Numbered from the stretch's first letter, positions 47,607 to 59,410 are shown. The stretch: 64,000 nucleotides of DNA from Lasiosphaeris hirsuta (GCA_030549175.1 JAUKUA010000001.1:7378001-7442000), one strand, 5' to 3'. A program made the numbers and translations. Notes: generated from the sequence alone by a model not told the origin.

Positions 47607-48060
47607 GAAGCACCCCGATTACTTGGTCTTTATTACTGGCGTGAGTGGGTTTGCTTGTATCTAGATTCCTTGGCAGCTCGGATGTTTGAGGAAATACCGG
47701 AGGCTACGGAGGCTGGTTATTATCGCTCCTTAGCCTTCATTGGGTTTCTAGTAGCATTACCGGCGTTGTTAGCTGCTTCGGGTACCACATTTGCGCCGGC
47801 TTGTTTCGCCCCTGTCGCATAGGCGTCAAGGGTGTTTATACAGACCACGACATGAATTAAGATATGATGACATTTTATCAAGAAATTTCCAACAGCTCGC
47901 GATTTGCGCACGCATTTGACCAAGCCGTGTCGGTAATGCTAAAGGCCTATGGTGATATCCAATAGCCATCGCTGTGGTACCGAGTGTCATTACATTTCAC
48001 ATTTCTACATGTACAATACAGCTAAAATCCAAACATGCCAACTCATGAAGTCGATTGAAA
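47607..48060. other. Short intergenic region between convergent genes
   Basis: The 3' flanks of the monooxygenase and SDHAF3 genes. No feature is seen. Confidence 0.5.
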
Positions 48061-48593
48061 TCACGATGAACCCAGCTCCTCGCCCCCGCCACGTTTTTGG
48101 ATGGCCCTCATCAACTCATACAGCTGGCCCAGCTGCTCATCTACACTCGTGTGTTAGTCCGTCCTCAAGTTTGGAGGTCACTCGTTGACATACCACTCAT
48201 CTTCTCAAGCTTGCCCTGGTCCAACTTCTCTCCCACCCACGCGTCGCCCTCAATCTTCTGGGCGTATAGTTGCCACTCAGTAAGGAATCCGATCTAGTTC
48301 TCCCCCTGTGTAAGTTTCACACTGTGTGCGTTTTTTTTAGAGATCGGGACGAGGGGTCAACTACGTACCAGGTGGGCCGGGTTCTCCACGTCCCGGTGCG
48401 CCCGGAACTCGGCCTTGACGTACTCGTCGCCCAGCAGCCGCAGCTCCCCCGGCAGGTGCTTGCGGTGCGCCCGTAGTAGACGACGGTACAGCGGGATCGG
48501 CGGGAGGAGGGCGAGGGCCGCGGGCCGTGTGAATGGGGAGGATGATTTGGCGGGCGGGAGGGCCGAGGCGAGGAGGTGCCTGGTGATGCGCAT
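48061..48593 (-). CDS. Succinate dehydrogenase assembly factor 3 (SDHAF3/Acn9)
   Basis: A mitochondrial-matrix LYR protein that protects the iron-sulfur clusters of SdhB during complex II assembly. Exons are 48593-48369, 48293-48194 and 48140-48061 (134 residues). The N-terminal ~25 residues form a basic, Ser/Ala-rich targeting sequence. The LYR motif is at 35-37 in PPIPLYRRLLRAHRKHLP. The family core continues LRLLGDEYVKAEFRAHRDVENPAHL and, after intron 1, IGFLTEWQLYAQKIEGD. Exon 3 ends DEQLGQLYELMRAIQKR plus a short acidic tail. The start is ATG 48593; the frame is open two codons further but without ATG. Its client, sdhB, is on the same strand 11 kb to the left. Confidence 0.93.
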
Positions 48594-49295
48594 TTTCAAG
48601 GAGATGTGGATGATTAAGGGAGAGGGGAGGGGAGGGGAGGGGAGGGGAGGTGTGGTGGTGGTGGTGGTTCATGATGGTGGTGAGGATGGATCGTGAACCT
48701 AGGGTGAGAGGGAGGGTCCACTTGCACTGTGTGTGTGCGGTGATAGGCACTGTGGGCCCCTAATGATAAACACCTACCACGATCGCACGATGACTTGGAG
48801 AAGTTTGGGTTGACCTGCCGATAAATTTCTAAAACATACTTCAGTCACTTCAAACTCTTTTACCTTTACTAACGCCGCCCTTATCTAACAGAAGTCGACC
48901 TTCGGCAGGTATATTGTCCTCTACTTCCTTCAAGAAGCGAAGCTTTACTTGCCGTGGATGCCTGAAATCACGGAGTTAGTAGGTATTGTCATTGTCATAC
49001 TATCCGATGGGGGTTGATGGACTGGCCGTTGAAAATAGCGGTGTTTAATGTGTGAGGTGTGTGCGTTTGATGGGAGACAGTTTTCGACTTACACCTCCGA
49101 AAGTTGAAAACTGCGTCTCACTAAAATGGCTCCCTCGCTTTCGCAGCCATCCTAGGTACCTACCTAGAAAAGCGTAGAGTCCTCCGTCTCAAATATGTGC
49201 TTGTTTTAAGTTCGGCTCTCTATTTATCTCGACGGGCAACCTAAAATAACCACCCTACTAATCCAAGCACTTCCAAGCACTTCACCAAAAACCTA
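48594..49295. other. Intergenic region
   Basis: Contains the SDHAF3 promoter with a GGGGA tandem repeat (listed separately) and then about 500 bases of AT-richer DNA without a feature. Confidence 0.5.
48623..48670. repeat. (GGGGA)n followed by (GGT)n, possible G-quadruplex
   Basis: Five GGGGA-type units followed by GGTGTGGTGGTGGTGGTGG. At least four G4 tracts with one-base spacers could form a G-quadruplex on the plus strand. It lies about 30-77 bases upstream of the SDHAF3 ATG, in the likely leader or core promoter. Confidence 0.8.
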
Positions 49296-49417
49296 TTGCG
49301 CAAAACATTGCACCCTCCTCACAGTAAAAACCTCAACTTTATTCTCACTCCAAACCCCACCACCCACTCCTTGCACAGAACTCTCGTTACACCTCCATCA
49401 CAACAAATGTCGCCAAA

Positions 49418-51296
49418 TTGCCGAACGAACATAGCTACCCTCCCACTGATCAGAGCACCGGTGGGAAGGGACTTTCTACACCAAGCAGCTCAACTAAAAG
49501 GCCGGCGGAAGCAGCCGCAGAAGTCGACGAATGGGAGGACATCTTCGGCCAAGTCTTTCTCTGGCGGTGGTTAAGACGGGTGCACCAGTCCGGGGTTGTT
49601 GGGAGCTGGCGGAGCATAGGGGGCGGCGGTATTGCCTTTTCTGGTGATGGTGGGACAGCCGAGCTCTCGAAATCGGTGCTTTGGAAGGAAACAATGGAGA
49701 AGTTACCGTCACTGGGGGATCACGTCCTTGTAGGTAAGCTTGCGGCGAGATCGTTTTCCGGCTTTGGAGGTTGGTCGTCTTGGAGCGTCCGTTTGAGGAA
49801 CTGACCGTACATCGGAGTGTAGGTGTACTGGCATTATACAGGGTAATAATATATGACTATGTGACGACCCCTTCCCGAGTCATAAACGCCAACTCTTCGA
49901 TAATCGATTCATAGTTACCCGAGGCCATGTCGGTTTCTTTCGGGGTAGTCTCGTACAAATCGAGCTCGATGTTTTGCCGTCTTTGCGTGATGCTTGCTCC
50001 AGCATACTCGGAGGCGGCCTATATGGTAGCCACAGCCGGAGCGCTTCACCCTCTCGGAGACCCCAGGGGCCGACCTCGAAGAGATTCCATAGTGGCCGGG
50101 TCAAAATCCAGTGTGCCGGCGTGTCCATGCTCGCTGGAGATGATCCGATGGCTGCTCGTGGGAAAGAAGGGGGCAACGAAGAGGGCATTAGCGCAGCGCC
50201 ATGCACCGACTTGAAGCCGCCACAAAGACCGCAGCGCAAGAGACCGCCATCATGACCGCGACACAAGAGAGATCGGCACTTGTGCGGATCGTCCCTAACT
50301 CCTGGTCGAACTTCAAGAACGAGAGCTCGCCCTTCATCCCGGCCCTCTCCGCCGCCGCAGAAGCCGGGGGATGGAGAAGACCGATATTCTCAAGGCCGAC
50401 ATATCCAAGGAGAGACCCGGCATTCTCAACTCTGGCTGCTCCTGTGTTGACTATTCGTGCCTGAATCCCGGAGGAAGGTCGGGAAAGGGTGCCGCGATCA
50501 GTTGCTTGGCGAAATACAAGGCCTACATCAAAGGCGCTATTCCGGAGTTCCTGACTAAGCTCAACGACTCATTCATCAAAGATCCGGACGAGGCGCTGCT
50601 CCGTCTCCGGCTCCGCAACACAAGAGAATCAGGCGGTCTTGGGTGGCCGGCACTTCAGGGGTCTTCGTCGATATTCTGGACTTGGTCCTTGTCGTGGTGT
50701 CCTCAAAGTCCGGCGAGCCGAGGTGTCTTCGGTGTAGCTTCAGTTGGTTCCTTTTAAGTTGCAACCATTCATTGTACGTGTTCAATTCACATCTCGAAAG
50801 GTTGTTCCACGGCTTCTGTCGCGTGAATGAAGCCCCGTTCACAACGTTTTCCCATGTGAGTGCCGCGGGCTGTTCAAGCCGAGTCACCAGCTGGGCATCG
50901 TCGGCGAGCGACCGCCCAGTTGTGTAAACGGTATGAATAAATGTCGCTCAGTTGTAAGAGGATGGCACAGCTCGTTTCTTGTTTAGATCTTGGATGAACT
51001 CGTCGTCGAGCTTGATCGGGAACTCCGGAGGATCGCCTTTCACAGTGTAGGGGGCTTTCTCACACGCACCAGATCATACCGGTCATACCGATCACCACAC
51101 TGCGCCCAAACAAGCACTTCCCCCAGTCGACGGGACCTGCCTGGTCTGCCATGCCCCCCGTGGACAACAGCTCGAGCCTAGTACTAGTAGACCACGAATA
51201 TGGAACTGACAGAGGCAACCACCACATCTCTATTCTTTCCGAGATAACTATCTCATCAGCCAATGCGGGAAACTGCACAACTCTTTGACCTCCCAC
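49418..51296. pseudogene. Decayed locus with coding-like fragments on both strands
   Basis: No complete gene can be built. On the minus strand a frame runs from about 51040 to the stop at 50576, interrupted once by TGA at 50948-50950: ...PPEFPIKLDDEFIQDLNKKRAVPSSYN, stop, then ATFIHTVYTTGRSLADD and ALTWENVVNGASF. A separate minus fragment ends at about 49869 with NYESIIEELAFMTREGVVT. On the plus strand, fragments at 50252-50390 and 50395-50757 include LVRIVPNSWSNFKNESSPF and PEFLTKLNDSFIKDPDEALL. The two PEF..KL.D.FI.D segments are related in sequence but face opposite ways. I do not recognise the family. A broken gene with an inverted copy is the simplest reading; a real multi-exon gene with unusual structure is the alternative. 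Confidence 0.4.
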
Positions 51297-51534
51297 TCAC
51301 CAACCCATCAGAAGGAAGCAATTTACTCAGAAGCCCACCCACAACCCTTTGTGGAAAGAGACAAAAAGGCCTCCCACCACCAAAAAAATAAAGCAAGCAG
51401 CATCCAATGGCCAAGCTTCCACGTGCGTATCTCATAAAACGACAGCAAACGACAGCAAACGACAGTGACCGCCTCGCTTTGATGGCGATGCCAGCCCATG
51501 CGGTGGTATCTCAGTCCATTCATTCCAGCGCTAC

Positions 51535-51560
51535 AAAAAAAAAAAAAAAAAAAGGGGGGG
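51535..51560. repeat. A19-G7 homopurine tract
   Basis: A run of 19 A followed directly by 7 G, near the 3' end of the PPP4R2-like gene. Similar A-then-G tracts occur at 59567-59587. Confidence 0.85.
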
Positions 51561-51642
51561 TAATCGATACCATACTCAAACGCTTATCTCTACCTTCGCT
51601 TCCATCCTCGGGATCGAAGACAAAAACACTGGCCAGAGTACT

Positions 51643-53721
51643 CTAAACACTCTTGACCTCACTTTCTTCCCCCTCTGTACCACCACCACCGCCATCATCT
51701 CCCCCGCCCGTACCCGCCATCTTCTTGTCCTCCTCGTCCTCCTTCTCCTTGACAGCAGGCTCAGACTCAGAGCTCTCGGGAGCCGGATCTGCTATGACCA
51801 CGTCTCCCTCAGCATCCCGCTTGAGCTCCGGCTCCTCCTTGACCCGCTTTTTGCTCACGGCCGACTCAATCTCATCCGCCGCCTCCCGCTTCGGACTCCT
51901 GGGGACAGTGCCCTCGGCTCCATCATCCCTAGTGACGCCAACCGTCAACGACGGCGGCGAGCGCGGCCGGATCGAAGGCCGCCCGACGGCCGCCTCAACA
52001 TCAATACCGCGCATCTCGACTGTCCCGTCGGGACCGACGACGTAGTCGCTCGTTGACGCAGGCTGCGGGCCCATATCCGCCGCACCGATCTCTTCAGGTC
52101 CGCGGGCGTGGGGGATCTCATCCTCTGAGTCCCCATCATGGGCCTCGTCGCTATTGGGGTGGTCAGCACCGTCCTCTGACATCGCCGCGTCTTCGTCAGC
52201 CGCTGCGGGCGAGTGCCCATGGAGTTGCTGCTGGCCGTGGCGCGCAAGCTGGCTCATGGGCACGACGCCGGCGCGCTGCTCCTGGCGTAGGAGTTCGCCC
52301 TGTGTGACGCCACGCTGGGCGAGCACGGCCCCCGCGCCCATGGACGGGATGCCGTTTACCGAGACCGAGACCGTCTCGATGCTGCCCATACCGTTGGGGC
52401 CTTCGATCGTCTCAGTGCTCTCGGTGCGCACTTGTCCTTCAAACTTGCGCCCGTTACTGGGGCTGCTGGGGCTATTGTTGCCCGGTGACGTCGTCGCAGG
52501 CCGGCTCTGAGTTTGTGGTTGCTGGGATGTTTGGGGTTGAGCTTGGGTCTGCTGAGGTTGCGGTTGTTGCGCCTGCTGCTGCGGTAGTGGCGCGGGACCC
52601 ACGCTCCCACCACCCGAAGACGATCCCGATGATAGCGGCGAGCCGCTGCCCGCGTCACTGCTCCCATCCTCGCTACTCCCCCCGCCCACACCGCCTCCTC
52701 CCCCGTTGACTCGCCTTGCGAGCCAGGGAATCGGCGTCAGTAGAGCTCCACCCAAGGCCTCGTCAGATCCGATATTGTTAGCCGCGGCCGTGTTGATCGT
52801 CAGGCCGGGGCCGGCGCCAGCACCGTTGGCCAACAGTGTCATAGCGCTCAGGTCAGGGATCGCGGGCGGTAACGGGTAGACATTTGCGCCGCTAGTGACA
52901 TGCACGACACGGTCGAGGGCGTGCAGGTACGCGACGAGGCTGCGGTATTGCTGGCGCGGGTGGAGCACAAGCTCTGCTAGGCGCTGGACCGTGTGTGGCG
53001 GATATTGAGCAAAGTTTTGGGCGAGCGTCGCCGTCACCTCGTTGAGGAGGGCGATGATGGGTGTCGGGAGGGTTGGCGCGGTGCCGGCGGGCGGATGGAG
53101 CTCGGGCAGTTGTTGCTCGTCAAGCGGAGGGGGCTGTGGAAGGGTGAGTGCGGCATTGGCCTGCGGGGGGGAGGAGGAGGGTAGGAGGGTTGATGATGAG
53201 AGAGAAGTGTTGATGGCGCCAGCGCGGCCCGAGTGAGAGTGGACTGGGGAGGGGTTGGCGTTCTCCTTGTTGGTCTCTTGCGACGAGGGCGTCGTGTCGG
53301 ACGAGCTCGGAGCATCAATCGGATCGGAAGACGGTAGCGGAGCGAGGAATCGCGGTGAGGGAGGCCGGGCTAGAGGCTGTGGCGGGGGATGTGGGGGATG
53401 GGGAATTCATGGTGCGCGATCTGAGGGGTGCGCGCAAGGGCGTTAGCTAGGCGGACTCTTCGTCCTCCTCGCCGTGGCGCGGCAAGATGGGGAGAACCTC
53501 ACCTTTTCGATGCGCGCGATGACGATGGGGAGGAGGGCCGGCCAGGACGAGCTGCGGCGACGAGGTCAGCGACATGGCCTTGACCAGCGGCAGGCGATGG
53601 GCGATTGGCGACAAGCAACAATTGCGCGCTGGGAGCCGAGATGTACTTACTAGTCCATGGAGCCATCCACGGAGGCCTTCCTCAAGATGTCGTCGTCAGT
53701 CTCAATCTCCATGCCGGCCAT
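51643..53721 (-). CDS. Protein phosphatase 4 regulatory subunit R2 (PPP4R2/Psy4-like)
   Basis: A regulatory partner of the PP4 catalytic subunit in DNA-damage signalling. Exon 1 is 53721-53651 (MAGMEIETDDDILRKASVDG...) and exon 2 is 53551-53503 (SSWPALLPIVIARIEK). The main exon ends at 51643 and carries PPHTVQRLAELVLHPRQQYR with ALDRVVHVTSGANVYP, the R2 core. Exon 3 has two possible starts. Acceptor CTCAG at 53421 gives the family-like IAHHEFPIPHIP but then hits a stop after four more codons. Acceptor CACAG at 53377 keeps frame (617 residues) but skips that segment. One extra C in the five-C run at about 53387 would restore the first model. The C-terminal ~350 residues are disordered: poly-Gly/Ser, Gln-rich, acidic, with KKRVKEEPELKR. 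This join is the weak point of the model. Confidence 0.82.
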
Positions 53722-53869
53722 GTTGACGAATATCGGTCCGTCAATCGGAGGGTCGGGATCGGGGAGAAAGGCTGGAATGCGGAATGCGGAACGCAGAATG
53801 CGGTACAGGCTGCGGCCGTTGGTTTGGCGCGTCCTGCTTCAGGCTACGAGCGGCGCATGGTGACGCTAG

Positions 53870-53892
53870 AAAAAAAAAAAAAAAAAAAAAAA
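53870..53892. repeat. A23 homopolymer
   Basis: An uninterrupted run of 23 A upstream of the PPP4R2-like gene, probably a nucleosome-excluding element of its promoter. Confidence 0.85.
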
Positions 53893-55515
53893 GTCGGTGC
53901 TAAAGGGTAAAACGCAACGTTTAACGGGCGGATCCGCACTGTGCGTTTTGCGAGCTGCTCACTCAATTGAAGAATCGAATGGCTGATGTCACCCACTGCA
54001 CCTCCTGAAAAGCGATGTTGCGAGTTGATTGCACCCTTATGATGCTAATACGAGATATGCACAATGATGAGGCTCGAGTACGAGAGTTGCTACCCGGAAC
54101 TTTTCTGACTGCGGGCATGTGCCTGCATTTCCTTGCCTCCTCTTCTGTATGTGCCTTCCCTCCTCTTGCCTCGCTCATGTGAACGAATCTGGCCGGGGCA
54201 GCCGTGACCGGTCAGCTGCCTACGTTACGAACCCACAACTTCTCACTTTGTTGGCAGTACAAACATCGGCAGAGGCGATGGCCTAGGTAAGTTGTCGTGT
54301 TGCTGTTATGTCATTCAGAGCTCAGTCGGTCAGAATCAAAGTCCGGTTTGAGACAGCTACCTAGCTGGCAGCCTGGTAGTAATATGGAAAGCTGCGGTCA
54401 TCTTCGGATCACCAACATCGCATTCCATCCTTTTGGTCGATCCCAGCCCTGCCGTTGCCGTTCGCCGTTCGCCGTTCACCATCGCCGCCGCTGTCGGGCG
54501 GTTTTCGATTGAAACACGCTGTAAATTGACAAGCCAAAGAAAGAGCACGCGAGACCTGCCTTTTGAGTGGATCATTTGCGGTCGTCAATCGCTTCGTCCC
54601 ACAGCAAGAGACAAGACAGGCGACGCTGCAGGGGCACCGCCCCGTTTTCCGGTTTGGCGAACGCTGATGCACTGGCGCACCTGCAAGCCATGCTTGCCGT
54701 GGCACTCTGAGCCTCAGCGTCCCCATGTCAACGGCAGAGGGCAGCGACTACCGAGGGAACCGCATGATTTGCAACCTTGGGGCCCTGGGTTTGCGGTGGC
54801 AGCCTTTCGCCTTCTCTGACTTCTCCATTCCATCCACCTTTGCTATCAATGCTAGCACGGCCTAGAGATCTTGCCCGCCTCGGTGATCAGGCACAAATAC
54901 GGATACTATCAGAAATAGCACTTGCCATGGATTCTTGCCACTTTGTGTGATGGTGCAGGGAAAGGGTCAAGTCAGACCCGTCCCAAAAATGGGCATCTGG
55001 CTGTCATGCTCCCTTCGAGGCCGCAACATTCACCGTATGGTAGCCGTTCTATTGTGGTCATTGGTGGTTGGAGGTCGGCCCGTCGGTGGCAGAACCACGA
55101 GACGGTGTGGCTCAGCACTCACTGCTGAATTGCTGGGGAACAGCCAAGCTAAGCCAAGCCAAACCCCATGCGCCGACCGTTCATTCAATAGATGGGGAAC
55201 GGTGGATGCACAGGTCAGCGAGTCCAGGCCTGGCCCACTTCGCTCCACCACCCATGCCTGAGCCATGTCACGATGGAACGGCCTTCTGAGCGGTCTTGGG
55301 AACGGCCGTGGGCGCCGTCGACCGCGCTTGATTGTCAATGCAAGATCGCCAACTGACTGGTAGTAACCTATTGCCCGAGGCCCGGCCTCGCAACAGTGGT
55401 CCACTCATAGCATTTGCTAATTAGCGTCTTGGGATGCTGAGAGGCGTGCGCCGCCCAATCAAACCAACCCAGCACCCGCGGCGTCACCGTTGGTACGGTT
55501 CTGCGTGTTGCGTCT

Positions 55516-55520
<5 letters not shown>

Positions 55521-55559
<39 letters not shown>

Positions 55560-55560
55560 T
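55521..55560. repeat. (GT)n microsatellite
   Basis: Sixteen GT units, one AT interruption, then three more units. Confidence 0.9.
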
Positions 55561-56191
55561 TGTCCGGACTTTTGTCTGTACTGTGTAATCGTACGAAGCA
55601 GTAGCATGTGCGTTGGAGCAAGACCGAGGACGTTGTCCTGCTTCTGGGCCAGGCTGCTGACTGGCACTGCGCGAGCATCTCGAAATAGGACTTGGGGAGA
55701 GCTTGACAGCTATGCCCGCCAGAGTGCCTCGTCCGGCTAGGATTTAGTGTGAAATGCGTGACGGCAATGGACGCACTACGCAGCACGCAGCTCGGGCAAG
55801 TCCTGCTGCCGCTAGGCACAGCCTCCCCTGCGTTTGGTGGCAGAACGGTGGAACGGTGGTCCCCTACTATTGATCACGTACGCACAGTATTGCTCAGGGC
55901 TGAACCAGCTGCCCCCCAGGTCCCGGGTTTTTCTTTCTTTTGCTCGCCCCCAGATCCAAACACACACGGTACCGTTCCTACGCGCAGAGCAAAGCCCTCC
56001 TCCAACCCTCCAAGGTCCTACACGGCTCCAAGGCTGCCTCTTTTTTTTTCCTCCTTCCTATTTCTCCCCTGCTTCCTGTCGCCCTCACCTTGTCTTGAAG
56101 CTGGTTTCTCTTCAAGACAGTCCCAGACACACCGTCGCAAGCTGCACCAGCGTCCGTTCGCTTATCGATTCGCCGATTCACCTGCGCCCGC

Positions 56192-56213
56192 AAAAAAAAA
56201 AAAAAAAAAAAAA
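56192..56213. repeat. A22 homopolymer
   Basis: An uninterrupted run of 22 A within the pyrimidine-rich region upstream of the UPF0658 gene. Confidence 0.85.
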
Positions 56214-56632
56214 GGAGTCCCTACCGCAGTAATAAAGGAAGGCCGTGCGCAACCCGCCCCGGCAGAGCCCGCAACAAGTCGGCTGCCGCTGCAAAGCGTC
56301 TCCTGAAAGCAAGTCCCTGTCACGCTCGAACACATCAGCTCCTCTACCTGTTTCAGTTTCGCCCACCACCAACATAATTCAAAGCAAAGCATATCCCCCT
56401 TACCACGCACCGAGTCCCGTCTCAGTCGCCGCAACCTCCCGCAACATCGCGCCCCAAATCTAAGGACGCGTTCAGCCATCCCGCATTCCCGCAATCCCGC
56501 AATCGAGCCGCCAACGAGGCGCCCGCTCAGCTAGTCCCAAGCTTTTTCTGGTCAGCTCCACCAGAGCCTTCTGCTTGGCCGTCATCTTCCCTCTCCAACC
56601 TCCCGCGTCCGACTCCAATCGAATCGCATCGA

Positions 56633-56658
56633 CCCCCCCCCCCCCCCCCCCCCCCCCC
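56633..56658. repeat. C26 homopolymer
   Basis: An uninterrupted run of 26 C about 190 bases before the UPF0658 start codon. Its length is likely to be variable or imprecise in assemblies. Confidence 0.85.
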
Positions 56659-56850
56659 AATTGCCGCCGCCCCCGCCAGTCAAATTACCGCCCGAATACA
56701 ACTCATAGAGCAGTCCGGCTCCTGCTCCGGAGTCAACACAATCCGCCCGTCGTGGCTCTCCTCAAGGAAACCCGCCGGTCGTATTTGGCCGGCTCGCAAC
56801 CCATCTCGAGTTTTGACGGAACGAATAACGGATATCACTTTAGGGAGGGC

Positions 56851-58057
56851 ATGGCTTCCTCAGGTCCTAGTAGCTCCGCTCGGAGTCGTGGCGACTTTCT
56901 CTCGACAAAATGGGCAAAGGCCTTCTTTATCACAGTCGCTCTGCAGGCCTTGATTTGCGTGGCATTTGAGTCGTACGTACCACAATGCCATTGATGCCCT
57001 AGAGTTCCTCGCATTCGATACTGACACATGTGCCGCAGATACGTCTTTGGCCGCTTTCAGATGAGTCTGTCGGGCACCTACCAAGGAGGGGAAGACTCGC
57101 GTCTCGAGTCGCAGTACAGGACGATACCGACATTCCTCGCTCTCTTCATTTTCGGTTTCTTATACGTGCTACTATTGTCCTGGGATGCTCTACGACAAAA
57201 GAACACCATTCAGGTCATCGGCCTCTGCATCGCTAACCTCGCCCTGTTTGTCTACACCATTTTGCAGATCGATCAGATCAACAACTCGATCAAGAAGCTG
57301 CTGAATGCCGGTGCGCTGCTTGACGACCTCAAGGACGTCGATGTCTGGGAGGTCAGCAGGCCTTTCCTCATCGCCATCCCGGCTATCATCGGTGTGGTCA
57401 CCATTGCGTTGGCCTTCATCGCCTATCAGCTATACCGAGAATTCGCCTGGGATATCCTCAAGCAGATCGGCGCCGATTATCGCATGAAGAAGCGCTTCCT
57501 CCACTATCAGGTAAGCAACGCGTGTCTATAAATACACCTGTCTCGGGTATTCTAACCAAATCCAGGTCTACATTGCCCTACTGAAGTTCGATTTTTTCTT
57601 CTTCCTCGGGTTCACTGTCCAGTTTCTGGTTATCGTCACTGGCGTGACAGATGCCGAGTTTGGCCTCACCCTCGCCGCGATTCCCATAACCATTGCGATT
57701 CTCCTGTTTGCTGCCTTCTTCACGCGGCGGGAAAACAAGGTGGGCATGTGTATGGTTATCATGCTCTACTTTGGTGGTCTTGCATACTTCTTCTTCAAGT
57801 TGGTGCGCATCTACCAGCCGAGCCACAAGGCCCACTACGAAGCTGTTCAGAAGTCACTTACTGCATTCACCGTCATGACCATCGTTCTTATCATCCTCAC
57901 TATTGTCAACGCATTTATCTGCATGAGCAACTTTGGGGAGGGGCTGAAGGACCACCTGGTGCGGCCGAAGGGTCACGATCTCGAGAAGGAGGATGCCAAC
58001 TCGTACCAGCTGCAGGACCAGAAGCCCCAGCTTGCGAGCCGGATGACCATCGACTAA
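56851..58057 (+). CDS. UPF0658 Golgi membrane protein
   Basis: Exons are 56851-56972, 57039-57510 and 57566-58057 (361 residues). The short cytosolic N-terminus is Ser-rich. About seven hydrophobic helices are visible, including FFITVALQALICVAFES, FLALFIFGFLYVLLLSW, VIGLCIANLALFVYTIL, FLIAIPAIIGVVTIALAFIA, FFFFLGFTVQFLVIVTG, LAAIPITIAILLFAAFFTRR and FTVMTIVLIILTIVNAF. The conserved YREFAWDILKQIGADYRMKK segment lies between helices 4 and 5. The C-terminus is polar. This is the fungal UPF0658 family, annotated as Golgi membrane proteins of unknown function. The frame is open upstream to 56575, but that part is the translated C run, so ATG 56851 (MASSGPSSS) is used. Confidence 0.88.
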
Positions 58058-59410
58058 GTAGAAGAAACAAGCTTTTTGAGAGTTTTGCTCTTTGGACGAC
58101 GTGGTGGCTATGAAAAGGAGAACAAGGTTTTACAGATGACGACATTTACGACCCATGGGCTCTGTCCTTTTCAGAGCCACAGTTGGAAGGGAAATCATGG
58201 ATACTTTTTGTGAATTTCCAAGCTATGCCTGTGCGCCGGCGAGTGCGTGGGCAGTACAGGACGGCAGATCAGCGACGCGATCAGGGAGATGTCGTTTCGT
58301 TACGGGTCGATTTTATCATACTCACCTACTCTCTGACACGACAAGGCGTTTTTATTTGATTCCCTCGGAGCCGTAGCTCTTTCAGGGGAATGGTGGTGGG
58401 AGGCGGAATGGCGTTGTGGGTTTCTTTTTCTTTTCTAAATGGGTTCCTTGACCATACTTTACATTTTCTTAAACTGCGATTACCTCGAGTCGTCGATTTA
58501 GGGCTCGTTGTTTCACTTGTCAGGATACCATATCATACCACACCATTGCCATGTCCATACCATAAGCTGGCTGGCGGGCAAATGTTTTGTTTGCTGTCGT
58601 TGCGGTTACGAGCGAGCGAACGGGAGGAACGGAACGGAACGGGAGGGAGAAAGGATTGCTAGGGGATGCGGAGACAGAGAGGTCTGACTCTGCTACTATA
58701 AATGGTTCGACACGGTATCGGTTGCGGGTTGGGGAGCGATGCGGGATAGCAGCGGTGAGGTTGAGGGCGGTCATCAAGAAGACCGCCCCAAAACACCTGC
58801 AGAAGTACAGAAAGCACAAAACATATTTTGGCAGCGTTTGCAACAGGCGGGTTTCTCTATATCATTATTGTGCCAGCATCGGCTCACCACACATAGCCCT
58901 GTAGCATATTCATTCAGACCCTATACTGTACAACCCGGTTTCTGTTTGTTTGCTAGCCCTAGACATGGTAATTGGTTTGAAGTTCATCATGGGGTTTCCT
59001 TCCCATTGACCACAGCCCCCAAATACCCATGGAGAAACAACCTCTTGTAACGCGCGACCTCGAAACCATAAGTAAATAGGAGAAAGACGTTGCGTCCGTG
59101 TCCCACGTAAACTGACCTCTCCAAATATTTACTAGTCTCATTCTTGGAAATCAAGGGGGCTATTCAAACGCGGGGGCCATCCAAGGTACTTCTCCAATAG
59201 CTTGTTGATCATGACCCGAGGCTATTGAGTTTAAAAGCTCAGAGGTGCTGCAACGACACAATACATCAGTCCAATTTGAAACCCCAGAGAGAAAGGAGAG
59301 CCGGTCATCATGGTTCCCACCGTCTCACCCCGGCGAGGTTGAGCCAGGTAATAAAACAAAAATACGTATGTTCTGCCATTTGCAGAAATGCTAGCTGGGC
59401 CGACAAAAGT

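Larger units (their letters stand above)
53722..56850. other. Gene-poor region of about 3.1 kb
   Basis: No supported gene. It contains an A23 run, a (GT)n microsatellite, an A22 run and a C26 run (listed separately). The right part is strongly pyrimidine-rich (about 55990-56660) and forms the leader and promoter of the UPF0658 gene. Confidence 0.5.
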
